From NCBI GenBank assembly GCA_933228675.1, contig OW121741.1:76374629-76438628 (forward strand): DNA of 64,000 nucleotides, written 5' to 3'. Positions within the stretch are counted from its first letter, which is position 1. Every line of letters starts with the position of its first letter. The notes beneath the pieces are model-generated. The model did not search any database and was not told the DNA's origin. It saw only the letters and a program-made list of their open reading frames with translations. The position numbers and the translations under genes were made by a program. Positions 11,422 to 23,591 of the stretch are shown piece after piece. The DNA is from Stomorhina lunata. Lineage: Eukaryota > Arthropoda > Insecta > Diptera > Rhiniidae.

Positions 11422-12600
11422 CTAGGAAAAAAGGTTGTGAGAAGGAGAATAGAGGGAGTAGTGTTTGTGGTTATTCGATTTGAACCTTTGGATATCATAA
11501 TTAGAGGAGAAGACTGATGCGGGAAGTTTATTCCGCATTCGTGCTGTGTGGCTAAAAAACGAATTTTCTCTATAGTGCGTCGTGCGGATGGGGATGCGCC
11601 CTTGTTGAGTTGCGTGTGCTACGAAGAAATATATGGATTTCAGGAACAAAATCCCTAATTTCGTTGAGCACATGCCATTATAGTAGCGATAGAACATTGA
11701 AATGCAACCCACATTACGACGATGCTCCAATGAGGCAATAGAGTTAGCTACCCTACTGTCACCGATAAGTACCTTCGCCCTTTCTTGAACACGGTTCAGA
11801 AGCTCCAAAATAGACTTTAAAGCACCGGCTAATACATAAGAGTTGTATTTTATTTTCGGTCGGATATAAGTGATATAGATGTTAAGGAGATCAGTTGGAG
11901 TCAAGTATGTCTTACATCGCTTTAGAAAGCCAAGACACTTGAATGCTTCTTTAGACACTTGAAAAACGTGTTCAGTCCAACGGACATCACAGTGAATTTT
12001 CATGATAAGAATATGAAGAGTTTTTGATTCCTCAATATTTGTACCAATCCTTAGTTACAGATGATGCAACATTGTTCGTAACGCGTTTGTGTATTAGCAT
12101 ACAACATTGGGTCATTCGAGTTGAAATCGACCCTATCTAAACGACCCCAATTGGATTTTGTAGTAAGGTCAGAGTATCAATCATGATTTGCATCTCGGAA
12201 TAGATCTTGAATGAATATGAATGTCAACTGTTGCTATCATATGCAAAAGAGTACATAGGATTGGAAGTTTCGCATAGAAGGTCATTTAGAAAAATAAAAA
12301 AGAGTAGAAGAAAGAATGGTACTCCTGAATTAATCTTGAACTCGTCGGACGATATCCCATCTATAACAACTCTTATAGTGCGATTTCTAAGAAAGCTCGA
12401 TATAAACCGAGAGAAATTCTTACCTGCACCAAAAGCAATAAGTTTTGATAGAAGTGCTCCATGCCACACTCTATCGAACGCTTTGCTATAACTATATAGC
12501 TATAGGGACAATTTTTCCGATGAATTGTCTAGAGTGGCCCCTACGAAATATATACCGCCGGCCGTTTAGTAGGTTATTAGACTCCAAATATTTAACTAGA
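11422..12600 (-). pseudogene. LINE family B: part of reverse transcriptase and C-terminal domain, broken
   Basis: On the minus strand, from the 5' side, the pieces are an RT finger fragment (KYLESNNLL, near 12590) and an RT palm fragment (WHGALLSKLIAFGAGKNFSR through SGVP, 12224-12480). The palm includes YSFAYDSN where an active enzyme has FADD, so a catalytic Asp is replaced by Tyr. Then come a linker with frameshifts and a 193-residue C-terminal piece (LGFLKRCKTYLTPTDLLNIY, RVQERAKVLIGD, SLEHRRNVGC, ARMRNKLP) ending at 11422. This C-terminal pattern is that of jockey/CR1-type non-LTR retrotransposons lacking RNase H. The same family occurs at 25365-25940 and 28886-30080. Confidence 0.85.
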
Positions 12601-13158
12601 TGATAAATTGACTTTTTTTTTTTAATAGACCAGCTTCAAAGGGCATTTTGGTGATTTTGGTCTACTGATAGCCTCCATATGGTCTCATTAGGGAAAAATC
12701 CTTGACGCACAGTCATAAATAGGTACTATTGGTTTGGTTTTAAATGGCTTCCGTTGTATTTAAGTGGTAACCGGACCGAATTTTGAGTTCGGTAAAGGTT
12801 TTTTTATTCGGTTAGGAGTTTCTAATGCAGTAAAATAAGTCAGGAGTTAAAGCCAAATGATAACTGCCTACTTTAGTACGGACAATCTCAATATTTTTGA
12901 TTGTAGATTTCTAAAGTTTTTTTTGGAAAATTAAGTGGCCTTAGCCGTAATAGTTTATAATTTATTAGCGTTTAGCTGACTTTCTGTGGTTGAATATGAA
13001 CCGAATGTGGTCGAATATGAACCGATTCCCATAAAATTTGATATGTTGACCAATAGTCGCATACACCTTTTACTGTTCCAAACTAAGTTGTCACAGCTAT
13101 TTTAATTTGATTTAATTTATTAGCATCAAAGTGATTCTCTATATATATAATTATAATC
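12601..13158. other. Gene-free stretch
   Basis: No gene. A few words of the GAACCGATT repeat family occur near 12985-13040. Confidence 0.35.
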
Positions 13159-13180
13159 ATAGCTCCCGGCCGGGAGCTAT
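13159..13180. repeat. Perfect 22-bp palindrome
   Basis: ATAGCTCCCGG is followed at once by its reverse complement CCGGGAGCTAT, with no loop. The flanks extend the symmetry imperfectly. It lies where the repeat at 13170-15154 begins and looks like a head-to-head junction of two repeat copies. Confidence 0.9.
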
Positions 13181-15154
13181 AATTAAATGTGAATCGATTT
13201 CAATACCAAACTTTTGTACTATTTTTGTTCATGCCCTATGGTTCCATCAACAAATTGACAGATGGTCATAGCCTTAGAATCGTCTTAGAATGTCACAAGG
13301 AAAAAAATGTACCAAAATTTTGAATGTCATTTTTTACATTTTTCAAAATATCAAGTCCACGATAAATTAAATGAAAAAAGCTTAAATGTTCTATAGTTCT
13401 AGAGACTTCACGTAATTGAAGGAGCATAGAAGGTTTCCAATACATCTTCAAAAAAAAAGCTTCTAATCTCAAACAAAACTTCGGCGCATATTCCGAAGGG
13501 TGAAAATTCGTTTTAGATCTATGGTTTCTTTGGCAAAGTTTATTAGAATGATCCATAGAACAAGATTCGCTATAAGCACTTTTGGCCCCATTCAATTTGA
13601 CCCACCCAAGTATACACCCATTAAAGTAATTCCCCGGGCGGGAGCTTTAATTAAATGTGAATCGATTTCAATATTAAACTTTTGTACTTTTTTTCTTCAT
13701 GCCCTATCGTTCTATCAACATATAGACAGACGGTCATAGCCTTAGAATCGTCTTAGAAATCACAAGGAAAAAAATTTACCAAAATTTTGAATGTCATTTT
13801 TTACATTTTTCAAAATATCAAGTCCACGATAAATTAAATGAAAAAAGCTTAAATGTTCTATAGTTCTAGAGACTTCACGCAATTGAAAGAGTAGAAAAGC
13901 TTTCCAATACAGCTTGCGGAAAGTTTTATATTTAGGATTCAAAAGCTTCTAATCTTAAAAAAAAAAAACTTCGGCGCATATTCCGAAGGGTGAAAAAAAA
14001 AGCTTATTAGAATTTTCCATAGAACAAGATTCGCTATAAGCACTTTAACATTTTTTGGCCCCATTCAATTTGACCCACCTAAGTATACACCCATTAAAGT
14101 AATTCCCCGGGCGGGAGCTTTAAGTATGAAACACAATTGAAACGAACGACCAATATTTCGCAACGAATATTCGTCATCAGAAATAGAACATATAGCTTTA
14201 TATGAAATTGTTCACAATAAATGCGTACGACGAAATTCGTCGTGCGTATCGAATAGTGCGATTGGTTTATTTCTATTTTATACGCAGACGAACGACGACT
14301 AAACTGGTTTAGAGTGGCTGTATTTCTATTTCTGTTGTAAAATATTAGAAATTATATGTGTTCTTGTAAAATATGGTCACCTTATAAATTGTAAACAAAA
14401 AATAATTATTTTAAATAAAATAAATTAAATATATTCTTCTTGTGAAAAAACAAAAGAATAAAATAAAAAAAATTGCAAGTGTTGTGAGTGCACGAAATGT
14501 ACGAAAGTGTGAGTAATTTGTGCAAATGAAAAATCAACAAAAATGGCGTCAACAACGTTTATTCGTCCCAAATGTGTTCAATGGACGAATGTAGAAGACG
14601 AATTTTTAAAGACGAATTCGTCGTGCTGGACGAAATTAGTCGTTCGTCCCAATTGTGTTTCTACCTTTAATTAAATGTGAATCGATTTCAATACCAAACT
14701 TTTGTACTTTTTTTCTTCATGCCCTATCGTTCCATCAACAGATAGACAGACGGTCATCGCCTTATCATCTTAGAATGTCACAAGGAAAACATTTGCCAAA
14801 ATTTTGAACGTCATTTTTTTCATTTTTCAAAATATCAAGCTCACAATCATTTTAATAAAAAAAACTCAAATGTTCTATAATTCTAGAGACTTCGTGCAAT
14901 TAATTAAGTATAAAAGCTATTCAATAAAGCTTGGTTAGTTTTATATTTGGGATTGAAAATGTAGACAATTTTTATTTCAAAAGCTCCTAATCTCAAACAA
15001 AACTTCGACGCTAATTCCGGAGGGTGAAAATTCGTTTTAGACTTATGGTTTCTTTCGCAAAGTTTATTAGAATGATCCATAGAACAAGAATCGTGATGAG
15101 CACATAAACATATTTTGGCCCCCTACAATTCGACTCACCCTAGTATAAACCCAT
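13170..15154. repeat. Three direct copies of a repeat of about 470 bp
   Basis: AATTAAATGTGAATCGATTT begins copies at about 13181, 13649 and 14669. Each copy continues through GCCCTATCGTTCCATC, GACGGTCATAGCCTTAG, AGTTCTAGAGACTTCACG and CAAGATTCGCTATAAGCAC to CACCCATTAAAGTAATTC. Copies 1 and 2 abut with a 468-bp period. Copies 2 and 3 are separated by the 541-bp element at 14124-14664. Copy 3 is cut by the INE-1-like element at 15155. Non-coding; the similar minus-strand frames in copies 1 and 2 are not conserved as proteins. Confidence 0.85.
14124..14664. mobile_element. 541-bp non-autonomous TIR element (MITE-like)
   Basis: The left end GTATGAAACACAATTG faces right end CAATTGTGTTTCTAC, an inverted repeat with one extra T. 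Further in, ACGAACGACCAAT faces ATTAGTCGTTCGTCC. CTTTAA sits on both sides (14118-14123 and 14665-14670), while the neighbouring repeat copies show this site unoccupied, so CTTTAA is probably the target duplication. The interior has several ACGAATTCGTCGT-like palindromes and no reading frame of note. The superfamily is not identified. Confidence 0.75.
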
Positions 15155-15968
15155 ATTTATACCCTTCACCACCATAGGTGGAAAGAAATATTTTTCTTAG
15201 ACCTTTTAGTATATCAATAGGCATAGAATCACTTTCTGAGTCGATTTAGCGATGTCCGTCCGTCCGTCTAGCTGGCTGGACCCCCATGTTAACCTTGTAA
15301 TCAAACTACAGGTCGCAATTCTAAAGATAATTTGTTGTTCTTCTTCTGTTATCCTTGACTCCCAGTGGAGCATAGGGCCTAATAGGCCCTATGAAATTTA
15401 GCACAGATCATTGTTTTAATAATGGGACCATGGCTATTGAAATCGTTAAAATCGATCCATTATTTATGGTACCTCCCATAGGTCCCACTTCCCGGAATTG
15501 ATATATTGGCCACAAATATCAATATTTTTTCATGAAATTTAAAACAAACACTGCTTATGTAAACTTAAATCACTATACCAAATTTCATTGAAACCGGTCC
15601 ACATTTGACCATAGCTCCCATACAAAATCTTCTGTCAAAACGCACTAAATGAGACAATAATCCCTAAAACGCTTGTAAATTTTGAAGATAATTGGAATTT
15701 TAATTTAATTTTTTGCATACATAAATTTTGTAATAACTAAATAAATTGCTAAATTTCGAGATAATCAGTCCACATTCGACCCTAGCTCTCATGTAAGTCC
15801 AAATGACGGAAACAGCTTAAATATATAAGTTTTGAGAAAATGTTTGTATGATGGCAAAATTTAGCAGCAAATATTTATCTTTATACTGGAAAAAGAACAC
15901 CTTTGACCTTAGAGGTGAGGGGTATCGTTTGGTCGGGCTTGACCGACTATAGCACTTTCTTACTTGTT
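15155..15968 (+). mobile_element. INE-1/DINE-1-like element, full-length copy with a short LINE insert
   Basis: It begins TTTATACCCTTCACCACC, has GAGTCGATTTAGCGATGTCC followed by GTCCGTCCGTC, and ends with the hairpin GGTCGGGCTTGACCGAC and TTTCTTACTTGTTTT. Its centre carries about 60 extra bases (near 15340-15405, CCTTGACTCCCAGTGGAGCA) absent from the other copies. The same phrase appears inverted at 26853-26890 (GCTCCACTGGGAGTCAAGG), read as YAPLGVKD, and looks like a LINE C-terminus. Confidence 0.8.
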
Positions 15969-17732
15969 TTTGATTAAAAAAAATATATTTCACTTACCAG
16001 ATTTTCTCCTAAGTTCTCGTTAAACTGGCATTTAGGTAATCCCAAATCTGTATGAGTCCAACAAAAGATCTCCCGGAACTAAATTTAAAAAAAATATCAA
16101 AAGCTCTTTTCTAATTTAAAGCACAAACTGTAAGATCTTGATTGTTTTAAGCACTTCACTCTCACTTTTTCTCTTTGTTGTAATCAAATGTTGCTGTTTT
16201 ACTAAACTTTATGTTGTTGTCCAGGCAACATTAATTAAATAAAACTTTTTAGTTTTCAGTGTAAACTTTGCACTTGAGCTACGTTACTTTTTTAATAATG
16301 TAAATGTAAGCTTTCAATTACGCATGAAAGTATGTTTTTCAAATGGAGATTTTCTTTTAATGTTATTTTTCAGAATTTTTCCGTAATTTTCTAAAATTTT
16401 TTTTTTTTGAGTTTTTTTAATTTTTTATTAAAATTTTAATCAAAAATTATAAAGTTTTGATTTTTTGGATTTTAGTTTCTAGCTAAAACTTTTTTTATTA
16501 TGTAAATGTTTTAAACGTGATTTCTATTTTCGTAAAACTTTTTGTTGTTGCTGTTTTTTTGTTTAAATTCTTAGGTAAATATTATTCAACAAGTCACGTT
16601 TTCTTCTATACTAAGTATTGAAAATATGGCAAAATTTTCCATAGATTTTTAATACAAATTTCGAACTATACTTGATTTTTCTTTTTTAATATTTTAGCAA
16701 AATAATTTTTATTTTTTTTTAATAATTTAAATTATTTTTAAATAGTTTTAGTTGATAGTATTTATTTTTATTAAAATTTAATTAAATACTTTAATTTTCC
16801 AGTATAAAATTTTAATTTATCACTTATCCGTTTTTTACATCCGTTCACTTTGTCATTTCAATTATGAGTGATTCAAAATTCTTGTTCAATATTCTCTCTT
16901 AGCAAGTCATTTCATGATTCTGTTTGTATTTGTTTACAAAGTCATGGAGCCCACACCCCCTCCCAACTGTCGGAAAAGTGTAATAACTGCACTTTGTTAA
17001 ACTTCGGCACATTGCAATTGCATGAGTTTCGTAAGTCTTTGTTCACATTAAGTAAAAATTTTCCAAGGAAATTTCGAGATGAAAAACTTATGTACATAAA
17101 TATTTCAACACTACCCATTTTTCTTTTGCAACAAATGACACAGTTTTTTCTATTTATCTAGTTGCAAAAGAAGTCCATTTACAAAAACTCACCTAATGTG
17201 AACACACCCTAAGCCGGCACACAGAAAAAGCTTTCGTTTTTTGCAATACATACGTTAAAGCTTTAAACGAAAATATCTGCCAGTTGTCCCACTTGCGCCA
17301 ATACACGTTAAGCAAAACGTTTTGTTTTTCTCTGGCCCATTCATTATATGTTTTGTTTTGTTTCCACTCGGCTCACGTGTAACGTCAACGTGCCGCACGT
17401 TATTTGTTTGTTATTGTGTTTGTTTTAGATTTTTATAACAATATTTTCACTTTCGCTTTGTTCTCTGCTCTGAAGTGGACCGAGAAATTTTCTCATTTAC
17501 TCTCGTAGATTAAGTTGTTTACGTGTATAGATTGTAAGTGTTTTCTTTTTAGGTAATTTGATATGTAAGTATTAACCCATTTTCACCTGAGTTTCACCTA
17601 ACTAACGTAATGGACTATGTGAATCCAATTCGGACCTAAGAACTATTTCGAATGTTCATCTTCTTAAGTACATATGTATGTATGTGAGGAGAGCAGGTCA
17701 ATAAGTGAATGAATGAAACAAAAGATTTAAAC
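15969..17732. other. Gene-free, strongly AT-rich stretch
   Basis: 16350-16800 is dominated by T- and A-runs. 17213-17420 is less AT-rich and has CGTTAAAG/CTTTAAACG and CACGTGTAACGTCAACGTG dyads. The frame at 16868-17161 has no recognisable domain. No gene is supported. Confidence 0.35.
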
Positions 17733-18776
17733 AAGTAAGAAATTGCTATAGTCGGTCAAGTCCGACCATACGTTACCCTTCACCACTAAGGTCAAAGGTG
17801 TTCTTTTTCCTAAATAAAGAGAAATATTTGCTAAATGTTGCCATCATACAAACATTTTCTCAAAACATATAGATTAAAGCTGATTCCGTCATTTGGACTT
17901 ATATGAGAGCAAGGGTCAAATGTGGACCGATGAGGTCAAAGGTGTTCTTTTTCCTAAATAAACAGAAATATTTGCCAAATGTTGCCATCATACAAACATT
18001 TTCTCAAAACATATAGATTAAAGCTGATTCCGTCATTTGGACTTATATGAGAGCAAGGGTCAAATGTGGACCGATAAGGTCAAAGGTGTTCTCTTTCCTA
18101 AATAAAGAGAAATATTTGCTAAATGTTGCCATCATACAAACATTTTCTCAAAATTCATAGATTAAAGCTGATTCTGTCATTTGGATTTATATGAGAGCAA
18201 GGGTCAAATGTGGACCGATTATCTCGAAATTTGGCAAATTAATTACGGTTGTTACAGAAAATATGTATGCAAAAAATACACTTAAAACTCCCAATATATT
18301 TTACGAGCGTTTTACTGATTTTTGTCTCATTTAGCGCGATTTAACAGAAAAGTTTGTCTGGAAGCTATGGTCAAATGTGGACCGATTTCAACGAAATTTG
18401 GTACTGTGATTTTGGCTTACACAAACAGTATTTTTTTTTAAATTTCATTAAAAAAATATTGATATTTGTGGCCAATATATCAATTCCGGGAAGTGCGACA
18501 TATGTGAGGTAATGGACCGATTTTGACGAATTTCAATAACTATCAAAAAAATGATCTGTGCCAAATTGCATCAAATTATCTTTAGAATTGCGACCTGTAC
18601 TTTGATTACATCGTTTACATGGGGATCCAGCCAGCCAGCCGTCCAGACGGACTGACGTTGTTAAATCGACTCAAAAATACTAAAAGGTATGTCTAAGACA
18701 AATATTTTTATGCGTTACATACATCAGCACAAACTTATAATACCCTTTCCATATATGGTGGTGAAGAGTATAAAAA
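17733..18776 (-). mobile_element. INE-1/DINE-1-like element with an internal triplication
   Basis: On the plus strand it starts AACAAGTAAGAAATTGCTAT with the hairpin GTCGGTCAAGTCCGACC and ends TTATAATACCCTTTCC through GGTGGTGAAGAGTATAA, so it lies on the minus strand. GACCGATTTCAACGAAATTT and CAATTCCGGGAAGTG match the copies at 9097 and 15155. It is longer than those because of the 144-bp triplication. Confidence 0.8.
17789..18220. repeat. 144-bp unit, three exact-register tandem copies
   Basis: AGGTCAAAGGTGTTC begins at 17789, 17933 and 18077, a constant 144-bp period. The copies differ at only a few bases (for example AACAG/AAGAG and CATAG/TCATAG). It lies within the INE-1-like element and is absent from the other copies, so it is a local and fairly recent expansion. 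Confidence 0.93.
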
Positions 18777-18789
18777 TCTATTTATTTGT

Positions 18790-19170
18790 CAACATGGATA
18801 CCATTTGATTGCGATGCTCTTTCCGATTCCATTTCAAAGATCCTTGAGACTGGTCAGAACAGTGAAACCGTTATTGCTGCTGATTTTAATCTTAACAACT
18901 CATTCTGACTACGTTATTCAAGCCACACAACCATTGAAGGTCAATATGTTGAACTATTCCCCTAGTGCAACTGGTTAATGAACCAACGCACATTTCGCGT
19001 ATTAAAGGGCACTAACTCAACACTCCCGATATCTTCCTTAACTCACACCCTAAAAAGTATGAGGTTAAGGTTTTGGCAAATCTCGGAAACTCTTATCATT
19101 GCACCATTTCTAACACTTTTTCTTCTACAGGCTTCGGAACATTTCAAAACCAGCTACAAAGCGTTCTACT
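18790..19170 (+). pseudogene. LINE endonuclease fragment
   Basis: Translation across frameshifts gives ETVIAADFNLNNSFW (IAADFN, the APE endonuclease motif), then TIEGQYVELFPLVQLVNEPT, RISRIKG, DIFLNSHPKKYEVKVLANLG and NSYHCTIS. In working enzymes this last block is usually SDH; here it reads SYH. It is an APE-type endonuclease piece of a non-LTR retrotransposon, broken and isolated. Confidence 0.75.
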
Positions 19171-19234
19171 ATTATTTACGAAAAAACTCTTTGGGCTGAG
19201 CTTAACTATTTCTAAAGGTACTTTAAGTGGATAG

Positions 19235-19899
19235 CAATGCAAATGTCTCGCCGGAAATGGTCTCAAATGTTACCTTTCCAGGAATTCTTCTGAAATCCTT
19301 GACTCTCAGTGGACAATAAAGCCTCATTCATCCTTTTATATCAGACTCTATTGCGGGATTTTAGGCATTCGTCATTCCATGAATTACTTGCTGCTTCCAT
19401 CTCCTTATCAATTTGACCTTTTTGACGTTCTAGCAGTTTCACCAAAACGACGTCCTCTTCCCTGTGGATTCCAACGAAGCGTTTGTCGAGCAATGTTAGT
19501 ATTTGGCCTTTAAAGTGTGTGGCCTATCCACCGCCAATTCTGCTGACATGCCTCTTTAGAAGCAGGAATTTAGACCAATTCGAATTGAGCAATGTTGGTA
19601 TTTGGAATTCGAAGTATGTGGCCTATCCACTGCCATTTTCGTTGACATGCCTCTATTGAAGCAAGGATTTAGTTTTTCCGATAAATAAGGATGGGCCTCA
19701 GCCATTCTTGCGGAATGTTAGGTATACGTCATTACTGCTTCCAACTCTGCATCAATTGACCTTCTATACGTTCAGAAAGTGCACCAAAATGACAGCATCT
19801 TTCCTGTGGATTCCAACGAAGCGTTTGTCAAGCAATGTTGGTATTTGGCATTCAAAGTGTGTGGTCTATCTACTGATATACCTTTATAGGAGCAGGGAT
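19235..19899 (-). repeat. Array of LINE family D 3'-end fragments (left part)
   Basis: Phrases recur out of register: GCGTTTGTCGAGCAATGTT, GTATTTGGCATTCGAA, GTGTGGCCTATCCACCGCC and CTGACATGCCTCT. On the minus strand they encode bits of the C-terminal block seen at 24485-25080 (IGHTLRR, NIAR, WNPQGR, GAPAR). Several units of about 110-240 bp lie head to tail, diverged and frameshifted. The array continues past the SINE and the hAT insertion. Confidence 0.65.
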
Positions 19900-20195
19900 T
19901 TAGATAATATAAAAATTTCCACGACAACATTCCAATTGGAAAATGTGCTGCATCCGATTCTATTTTTAGACTCATTGAAAGGGACCTACGTTTTAACTCC
20001 GGCTCCGAACGGCAAATGTATTAGTTAGAGACGTTTTATAAAGCCTAATACTCAATAACCAGTGGCTAGCTGAGTTATGAGGTGAACCGCCGCTTTTTTG
20101 AAAATTTATTTTTTTTTTTCAAATATTGGGACCCGATTGAACTTGGGACTGGTATGCTAGGCGGATGACTAACCTGCTATACCATAGCGGTTCAC
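19900..20195 (-). mobile_element. tRNA-derived SINE, copy 1
   Basis: On the minus strand, GTGAACCGCTATGGTATAGC (A box TGGTATAGCAG) is followed by the B-box region, here damaged, then CCTCATAACTCAGCTAGCCA, GCATTTGCCGTTCGGAGCCG and CAATGAGTCTAAAAATAGA. The copies at 25514, 55171 and 62011 have the same order. It is inserted in the LINE-D array. Confidence 0.8.
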
Positions 20196-21393
20196 AAAAC
20201 TAGTTTATCCGATATAAAAGAATCGGATGTTAGTCATACGCAGAGCTTCGAAAGACTTGATTCAATATTAGCTTAATTCCTAGGAATTTAAAAATGAATT
20301 CACAATATTTTAAGTTTAATTCCCATAAAACCATTCAAAAAAATGAATTTATTTATAATTCTTAGAGAATTAAATCCCATAGGAATTTAAAATCAACTTG
20401 AATGAATAAAATTGTTCGTAATTCCTCTACTCCAATTTGAATTAACATTTCTTATTCTTAATTCAAACTAGTCCAAATTGATTTTTTTTTTTTTTTTAAA
20501 ATTAATTTTGTGATACATTAGGGTGGAGATGAACTTAAGATACTTGATTTAAAACCAAACATTTGATATTCTTACTTTTTCGAGGGCAAGGTTTTAAAAA
20601 CTCTACCAGATTTTTCAAAATGTGTGGTCATTGAATAAAAATATATTAAAAAAAAAACGAAAATATTATATGAACAAATGCGATATTTATTGTTAGTACA
20701 AACTTTAGAAACAAAATATATCAAAATTAACCTATTAAAATATGTTAATGTTTTAGCTTTAACACATTTTAATAAAAGTATGCATGTATTCTTTAATGTT
20801 CGTTCAGAACTACCCTAATGTGGCTATTTTAAGGCAGAAATTGTGTATTTTTGCATTTATTTGTAAAACTATAACTTTTTAAACATATCTAGGTATGCAG
20901 AATTATGGTAATATAAACAGTCTTTCATTTATAATGACTTAATCTTTAGCAGAAATTCAACCAATGAAGATCTGCAAAATTATAAATAATTTCTTCAAAA
21001 ATTTATAAAAAAACAAAAATAATTTTTTTTTGACATAAGTTTTTGTATTTAAATACATATACATGTAAAAATGTGCTGATATGTAAGAGTATATTATCTC
21101 TAGTTTTGATATTTTGTAGCAAAATAAGCTTTTCAAATATGAGTATACAATTTTAATAAAAAAACGACATTTTCGTCTCTTATAAAATTTTTGAATGGAA
21201 ACTGAATTTTGAATACTTTGTAATATGTATATGCTTGTTTTATTTTTCTATTTTGTGCAAACTGAAAAGCTTTCATTTCTGAAATTTTAGGCTAATATTA
21301 ATGTGAAACTGCCTTAAATAATTGATCTTGAGTACTTTTTAAAGTTAATGCTTTCATTTTTTATTTATAAAATAAGTAACTTAATAATTGTGT

Positions 21394-23591
21394 TTAATTT
21401 TTGGAATTAACTTTTAAAATTACCAATTGCTCAAAGTTCTCATCTGTAAGGGAAGAGCGCCTTGGAGCATTAACTAATCCAGCATAAGAAAACATTCTTT
21501 CCACAGGAGCAGACGATGGTAGTGGGGTATTATATTTCTTAAAAATTTCTTTAAGTTTCGGATACCGTCGAAATACACTTAGGTCTGTAGAAGAATCAAC
21601 CATAAAGCTCAAAAATTCATTATTTGCATTTGAATTTATGGAACTGGTTGCTGTTTCATCTAAAAAAATATTTTAAGAAATTCTATTGTTTTAACAATTT
21701 TTGATTTAATTACCTGTCAAATCGAAACTAAAAAACGTATTTGTCGGTTTCGGCACAAATAATTCTAAATCCTTGTAGGCTTCTTTTTCGATTTTTGATT
21801 TTATTCGTTTGATTATATTTTCAATATTGGTTTGTGTTAGTGAAGGGTTTAAAGTCTTTATCCATTTAAATTTCACATCAGGACATATCGCTGAAGCTAT
21901 TATTGCCATATCTACGTCACTCTCTAAAGCAAAGTATTTTGAAAACCTTATAACTAAACTTTGTTCCATGAGTTCTATTATTTCTTGCTTTAAAATTTTT
22001 AAATGTATTGATATTTTTAATTTATTTAATTTATTTCTTATTGTAGCAAGAGTTGGAAGCATATAGCCAAATAAAATATTTTTTTCTTGTTGAAGAAAAT
22101 CAATAGCTTCAGCTATAGGGCCATTAATTAAAATATATTCCTCTATATATAAAAGATCATTTTCCGTTAGAATTGGCACATTCAAAATTTCACAAAATTC
22201 TTTAATTTTGTCTTTAAACTCAAAAATTTGTTTAAATGAATCATACAAAGAATTCCACCTTGTAATTACTGGAGATTTTAAAGAAATTCCTAAAAATGAT
22301 TTTATCAGCTCTGCAGATTTTGGTCTATGTGACTTGTTCCATATTAGTGAACATTTTTGAATGACCTTAAAATTAAGTTCAAATAATAATAGATACAAAA
22401 ATGTTAATAAATTATTATTTTAAGCTTTCAATACATTTTTTACTTAATACCTCTTTGTGGTAGTCATAGTTTAAGGTTTTTTTTAAATTATTTTCAAAAT
22501 CTTTTGTCGCCAAAAGACTTAAAGTGTGTGAACAGCATCGAATGTGTATTGGTAGATAATTTTGTAAATTATTATTTTCGAATGTGTACTCATCTTCCTC
22601 AGTTATAAAATCCATTGTATTATAATACCGCTCAATTCCATATTCTTTAAACGTTTTTACAAAATTAGAACCGTTGTCAGTAACCGTTGCGATTATATTG
22701 CCATTGTTTAAATTATATTCATTATGAATTTCATTAAGAAGTTCATTTATTTTCAAAAAAGTATGTGAACCTGAAAACCTTCTACACGCTAAAGCTACAG
22801 ATTTTCGATCTAAATTGTCATCCAACCAGTGACACGTGTAGCCAAAAAAAGAGCGATTTGAAGAAGACCATATGTCTGCAGTAGTACAGACGGTCCCAGC
22901 GAGTTCAATTTGTTGTTTCACCTCATCTTTGACTTGAAAAAATTTTTTTTTTATAAGTTTCATTGCAGTTGGACGGCTGGGAAGAGAGTAACTGCTATTA
23001 AGCTTTTCTATAAAATTTTTAAATGGCATCGATTCTAGTAATGTAAATGGAATCAAACTATCAGCAAAAACGTCCATAAGCATTTTATCCAAAGAAGTTT
23101 TAGTATTATCTTTATTGGCAATGTCAAACTTTTCATTTGTGTATTGTTTAAAAATCAAATCGTGCTTTTTTAGATGTCTTAAAAAGTTTGAAGTAACATA
23201 AGATGCTCCTTTAATTTCTAGTTTACATGTTAGGCATTTAGCTACTATACCACCGTGGCTAGTTTGGAATTCTGTATTATTTAACTAGTGATTGAAGAAA
23301 AAATTAGAAGTAAAGCTGTGGCCATTAGACTAAGTTTATTAAGAATGGAAAATTATTATGAAAATAAAACATGTATCCTGGTTAAATGGGCTCTCTCTTC
23401 TTTGAATGATTTTCTTATTACTAAATAAAAAAAAACTTTCTTACCTCGCGGATAATTTCAAAATATTTGTTAAAAAGCAAGTCATTTCTTGAACTAGGCC
23501 TCCTGTAGGTACGATTTGATCTTTTTGGCTTAGGAACTTCGTAAGTCTTATCCACAATGGAATCGTCGCAAGAAAAATCGGTGTCACTCAT
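21394..23591 (-). CDS. hAT transposase with BED zinc finger, 632 codons, 4 exons, apparently intact
   Basis: The enzyme would excise and reinsert the surrounding element. Proposed exons: 23591-23445, 23284-22451, 22365-21714, 21659-21394. All introns (160, 85 and 54 nt) have GT-AG ends, and the joined frame has no stop. Start chosen: ATG of MSDTDFSCDD. Order: BED finger (C66, C69, H86, H90); catalytic D186 in TTADIWSSS; D252 in TVTDNGSN; a C-x-x-H pair in RCCSHTLSL near 299-302; R363-W364 in TRWNS; and the C-terminal dimerisation block SSAPVERMFSYAG with E598, the position usually taken as the third acidic residue (assignment not certain). The order matches active hAT enzymes such as Hermes. 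Splice sites are predicted only. Domestication is unlikely while TIRs and target duplication are intact. Confidence 0.88.

Noticed and set aside
21394..23158. Separate small genes within the hAT element
   Set aside because: The three long minus-strand frames join through good GT-AG introns into one transposase. The apparent starts (one at TTG) are not real translation starts.
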